Assembly (NCBI GenBank): GCA_019420585.1
Contig: JAHZGX010000026.1
Location: 5,263-69,262 of the forward strand
Length of the DNA: 64,000 nt
From: Prevotellaceae bacterium
Lineage (GTDB): Bacteria; Bacteroidota; Bacteroidia; Bacteroidales; Bacteroidaceae
Direction: 5' to 3'
In this document: in pieces, positions 62,301 to 64,000 of the stretch
Numbering within the stretch: the stretch's first letter is position 1
How the letters are laid out: each line of letters begins with the position of its first letter
Program-made: the position numbers and the translations under genes
Notes under the pieces: model-generated
The model's database searches: none
What the model was told of the DNA's origin: nothing
What the model saw: only the letters and a program-made list of their open reading frames with translations

Positions 62301-62800
62301 TGCTTGAGCAGCCACCAAAGGGTCTCTATGTATTTGTTGTCGTATGTGATATATGGGTGCTCCATATCCACCCAATAGCCCATGCGTTCGCTTAGGTCAG
62401 TCCACTCGCCCGTGTACTTCATCACGTTTTGGCGGCAGCGCCTGTTATAGTCCTCAATGCTTATGCTGTGTCCTATGTCTTCCTTGGTGATTCCAAGTTC
62501 CTTCTCTACGCCTAACTCCACGGGCAGACCGTGGGTGTCCCAGCCAGCCTTGCGCATGACTTGTTTCCCGTTCATGGTTTGGTAGCGGCAGAAGGTGTCC
62601 TTGAGACTGCGTGCCAATACATGGTGTATGCCTGGGTGTCCGTTTGCCGATGGGGGACCTTCGAAGAAGACAAATTGCGGGCAGCCTTCTCTCTCCTCTA
62701 TGCTTTTGTGGAACAGGTCTTCCTCTTCCCATTTCTTAAGCATCTGTCGGCCCACCTCGGGAAGGTTCAGACCGTTACGCTCGGTAAAATTCTTCTTCAT
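59372..62800 (-). CDS. ileS: isoleucyl-tRNA synthetase
   Basis: A 1142-residue class I synthetase. The HIGH-type signature is in SANGHPGIHHVL (residues ~51-62) and KMSKS in GMKMSKRLGNAVDP near residue 697; the editing domain and anticodon-binding C-terminus are present. Length and HPGIHH form place it with the eukaryote-like IleRS2 group, which is typically less sensitive to mupirocin (family knowledge). Full length, no disruption. panB lies 53 nt upstream on the same strand. Confidence 0.96.
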   Translation of the reverse strand: MKKNFTERNGLNLPEVGRQMLKKWEEEDLFHKSIEEREGCPQFVFFEGPPSANGHPGIHHVLARSLKDTFCRYQTMNGKQVMRKAGWDTHGLPVELGVEKELGITKEDIGHSISIEDYNRRCRQNVMKYTGEWTDLSERMGYWVDMEHPYITYDNKYIETLWWLLKQLYQKGMLYKGYTIQPYSPAAGTGLSSHELNQPGCYRDVKDTTVTAQFKVIDTVPFDTKGHTVYALAWTTTPWTLPSNTALCVGPKIEYAAVLGKNPYSGEEAVYILADALLAKHFPATKNEDGTETVPEVLWRGMGPELVGLHYQQLMPWVKPCDLVDDQVTDRTEEAFRIISGDYVTTEDGTGIVHIAPTFGADDAKVARDAGIPSLFIIDKAGDTRPMVDFQGKYFVREDMRPDFVEKCVCKDYWKHSGDYVKNAYDPKYNQNGKYDEKSASKEMDLNVVMAIEMKEQGTAFRIEKHVHNYPHCWRTDKPILYYPLDSWFIRASKARERMMELNNTIHWKPESTGTGRFGKWLENLNDWNLSRSRYWGTPLPIWRNRDTREEICIGSLQELYQEIEKSVEAGVMKNNPLKEKGFVPGDMSQENYDRIDLHRPMVDEIVLTGANGSILTRESDLIDVWFDSGAMPYAQVHYPFENCDAIDKGKAFPADFIAEGVDQTRGWFYTLHALATMIFDSVAYRTVISNGLVLDKNGMKMSKRLGNAVDPFGAIEQYGADPLRWYMITNSAPWDNLKFDEEGVKEVTRTFFGKLAQTYSFLAMYANVDGWCYEEEDIPVEERPEMDRWLLSCLNTLIKDVKQCYEDYEPTKAGRLIQAFTVDQVSNWFVRLSKKRFWGNAMSKDKQSAYQTLYTCLETIARLMSPIAPFYADRLWRDLTSATDRPGTKKVESVHLCAFPLTKEAYIDAEQEERMRLAQQLTSMILSLRKKEQVVVKQPLQKVAIPATDALQKQRLEAMKQLILDEVNVKEMEFVKAEGVLVKQVKCNFRVMGKKFGPLMKTVNAAVQAMNQQQISQLEHDGSIMLKLANGEEANVELADVDIFSQDIPGWSVANEGTLTVALDLEISDTLRLEGMARELVRNIQTLRKESGFEITDRIHVTIPASEENARCLNQFKQYIAQQVLADSICAEGTELSVKKA

Positions 62801-62853
62801 GATGTATCTTGCTTTCCTTATTGGGTGCTTGGTTTGGTTCTCTTTGTAAATGT

Positions 62854-63672
62854 TCAGTAACTTTCTGCTTCCGATGGGAAATTGCCTTGGCGTACGTCAT
62901 CGGCGTATTGTGCTGCGGCTTCGGTAATCTCTTGACCGATGTGGCCATACAGCCGCATGAACTTGGGGTGGAAACCTTCATTCATCCCCAGCATGTCTTG
63001 CAGCACAAGTACTTGACCATCGGCCGGCCCTGCTCCGATGCCTATTATCGGGATGGTGAGTTGCGCACATACCTGTGCGGTTAGTTTTGCCGGTATCTTC
63101 TCCAGCACGATGGCAAAGCATCCTGCCTCTTCCAGTGCTTTGGCATCCTTGATTAACTGTTGCGCCTCGGCTTCCTCCTTGGCGCGGAGACCGAATCCTC
63201 CGAATACGTGTACGCTTTGTGGAGTCAGCCCCAGATGGCCGCACACGGGGATGCCGGCCTGCACCAGTGCCTTGATGGTCTTGGCCATGTGCTCACCACC
63301 TTCCAACTTCACCGCGTCCACGCCACTTTCGGCCATGATGCGTACGCCTGCTCTGAGTGCATCTTCTGTACATATCTGATATGAGCCGAAAGGCATGTCG
63401 CATATCACCAGCGCGTGCTTGGCTGCTTTGGCCACGCTTCTTGCGTGGTATATCATTTGATCCAAGGTGATGGGCAGCGTGGTTTCATTGCCGGCCATCA
63501 CGTTGCTTGCGCTGTCACCAATCAGTATGACGTCAACACCGGCATTGTCAACTAGGGTGCCCATGGTGTAATCGTACGCAGTGAGCATGCTGATGCGCTG
63601 CCCCTGTTTCTTCATTTCCGTGAGCATCGTGGTGGTTACCTTACGTGCGTTCTCTGAAATGTAGTTTGTCAT
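62854..63672 (-). CDS. panB: 3-methyl-2-oxobutanoate hydroxymethyltransferase
   Basis: A 272-residue enzyme that adds a hydroxymethyl group from methylene-tetrahydrofolate to ketoisovalerate, the first committed step of pantothenate synthesis. Landmarks: ISMLTAYDYTMGTLVDNAGVDVILIGDSASNV (N-terminal substrate and metal site, GDS), SVAKAAKHALVICDMPFGSY, VKLEGGEHM, VCGHLGLTPQSVH, and IIGIGAGPADGQVLVLQDMLG. The promoter ~110 nt upstream probably drives the panB-ileS-traR/dksA-lspA-DUF4296 run, though internal promoters are possible. Confidence 0.95.
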   Translation of the reverse strand: MTNYISENARKVTTTMLTEMKKQGQRISMLTAYDYTMGTLVDNAGVDVILIGDSASNVMAGNETTLPITLDQMIYHARSVAKAAKHALVICDMPFGSYQICTEDALRAGVRIMAESGVDAVKLEGGEHMAKTIKALVQAGIPVCGHLGLTPQSVHVFGGFGLRAKEEAEAQQLIKDAKALEEAGCFAIVLEKIPAKLTAQVCAQLTIPIIGIGAGPADGQVLVLQDMLGMNEGFHPKFMRLYGHIGQEITEAAAQYADDVRQGNFPSEAESY

Positions 63673-63782
63673 TTTTCTTCCTGTTATTTCTTCGTCAGGC
63701 TACAGTGTCATCCGGCTTCGTGCTGAGGCATGATGCCTTTTTCCGGTTTCGGGCTCTTCCTGAACTTTTCTTTTCAGATGGA

Positions 63783-63790
63783 CAAAGGTA
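63783..63790 (-). promoter_or_regulatory. -7 box TACCTTTG for panB
   Basis: TACCTTTG on -, giving a ~105-nt leader before the panB ATG at 63672. No riboswitch was recognised in the leader. Confidence 0.6.
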
Positions 63791-63825
63791 CAACTTTTTA
63801 TAGAACAGGGTGTGGAATGATGGGC

Positions 63826-63919
63826 AAAAAAAAGACCTGCAGGCCATCTCCAGCCTCCCCCGCCTTCTCCCGCCTTTGCCTGGGCAGGGTGCGGAGGCTG
63901 CATGGCAGATGGCCTGCAG
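63826..63919 (-). terminator. terminator of a - strand gene beyond the right edge
   Basis: CTGCAGGCCATCT (63837-63849) and AGCCTCC (63852-63858) pair with GGAGGCT (63893-63899) and AGATGGCCTGCAG (63907-63919). On - the stem is followed by eight T (63826-63833). A - strand stop codon reads as TAA at 63991-63993, so a gene may end there; too little is visible to name it. Confidence 0.65.
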
Positions 63920-64000
63920 TCCGTTCTCAGGCATGCCAGGGGAGAATCCACCGGGCTTTGCGGTGCGTTCCTCCCCTGCAGCCAGTCAGCTTACTTGACC

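Noticed and set aside
1..64000. tRNA or rRNA genes
   Set aside because: Scanned by eye for T-arm and anticodon-arm patterns and conserved rRNA blocks; none found, but a tRNA search program would be decisive.

Overview
The window is a chromosomal segment from a member of the Bacteroidota, most likely a Bacteroidales gut or oral lineage of the Prevotella/Bacteroides type. Several signs agree. Promoters carry the Bacteroidota -7 box TAnnTTTG. Genes mostly lack strong Shine-Dalgarno sites. Rho has a very long disordered insertion. There are order-typical families (DUF4230, DUF4738, DUF4296, DUF6261, a DUF6057-like membrane protein), a eukaryote-type (GT3) glycogen synthase, and a TraR/DksA protein without the full four-cysteine finger. 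No rRNA, tRNA or CRISPR array was recognised.

Left part (1-12 kb): the 3' end of gpsA, then pgi and a HAD phosphatase, all +. Next come two very similar leader cassettes (2482-2874 and 6012-6570). Each holds an intrinsic terminator, a promoter, about 110 bp of conserved sequence and a tandem array of 41-bp hairpin units (4 and 8 units). They precede a macroglobulin-domain (MG2) surface protein and a DUF6261 protein. A larger MG2 paralog with an added N-terminal carboxypeptidase-regulatory-like domain follows.

Middle (12-31 kb): small envelope genes (DUF4738 lipoprotein, two overlapping DUF4230 genes, a small barrel-like protein); a complete RND efflux operon (membrane fusion protein, pump, outer-membrane lipoprotein channel) on -; rho on -; and an ABC-F ATPase on + preceded by a 20-codon upstream ORF. 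Then comes a four-gene - operon that looks like an extracytoplasmic redox or sugar-conversion module: a small exported protein, a tetraheme NapC/NrfH-type cytochrome fused to a SUMF1 domain, and two Tat-signal lipoproteins (a Gfo/Idh/MocA oxidoreductase and a TIM-barrel isomerase).

31-45 kb: a glycogen and envelope block on +. It holds glycogen synthase, alpha-glucan phosphorylase, a class A penicillin-binding protein, kdsB, an exported protein made almost wholly of 14 MORN repeats, a YhcH-family protein and glycogen branching enzyme. It is followed by a decayed membrane-protein gene split by a 277-bp MITE with 18-bp perfect inverted ends and a 9-bp target duplication.

45-64 kb: a winged-helix protein, a WYL regulator, a polysaccharide flippase, an AddAB-like helicase/nuclease pair, a GH43 glycosidase, a PFL/DUF711-ACT pair, and the run panB-ileS-traR/dksA-lspA-DUF4296.

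Non-coding features that stand out are the hairpin-array leaders, a diverged intergenic repeat present in three copies, a 439-bp element with inverted ends between the efflux operon and rho, and several genes whose start codon lies only 4-7 nt after the -7 box, suggesting leaderless transcripts. All family assignments come from reading motifs; no database search was run.
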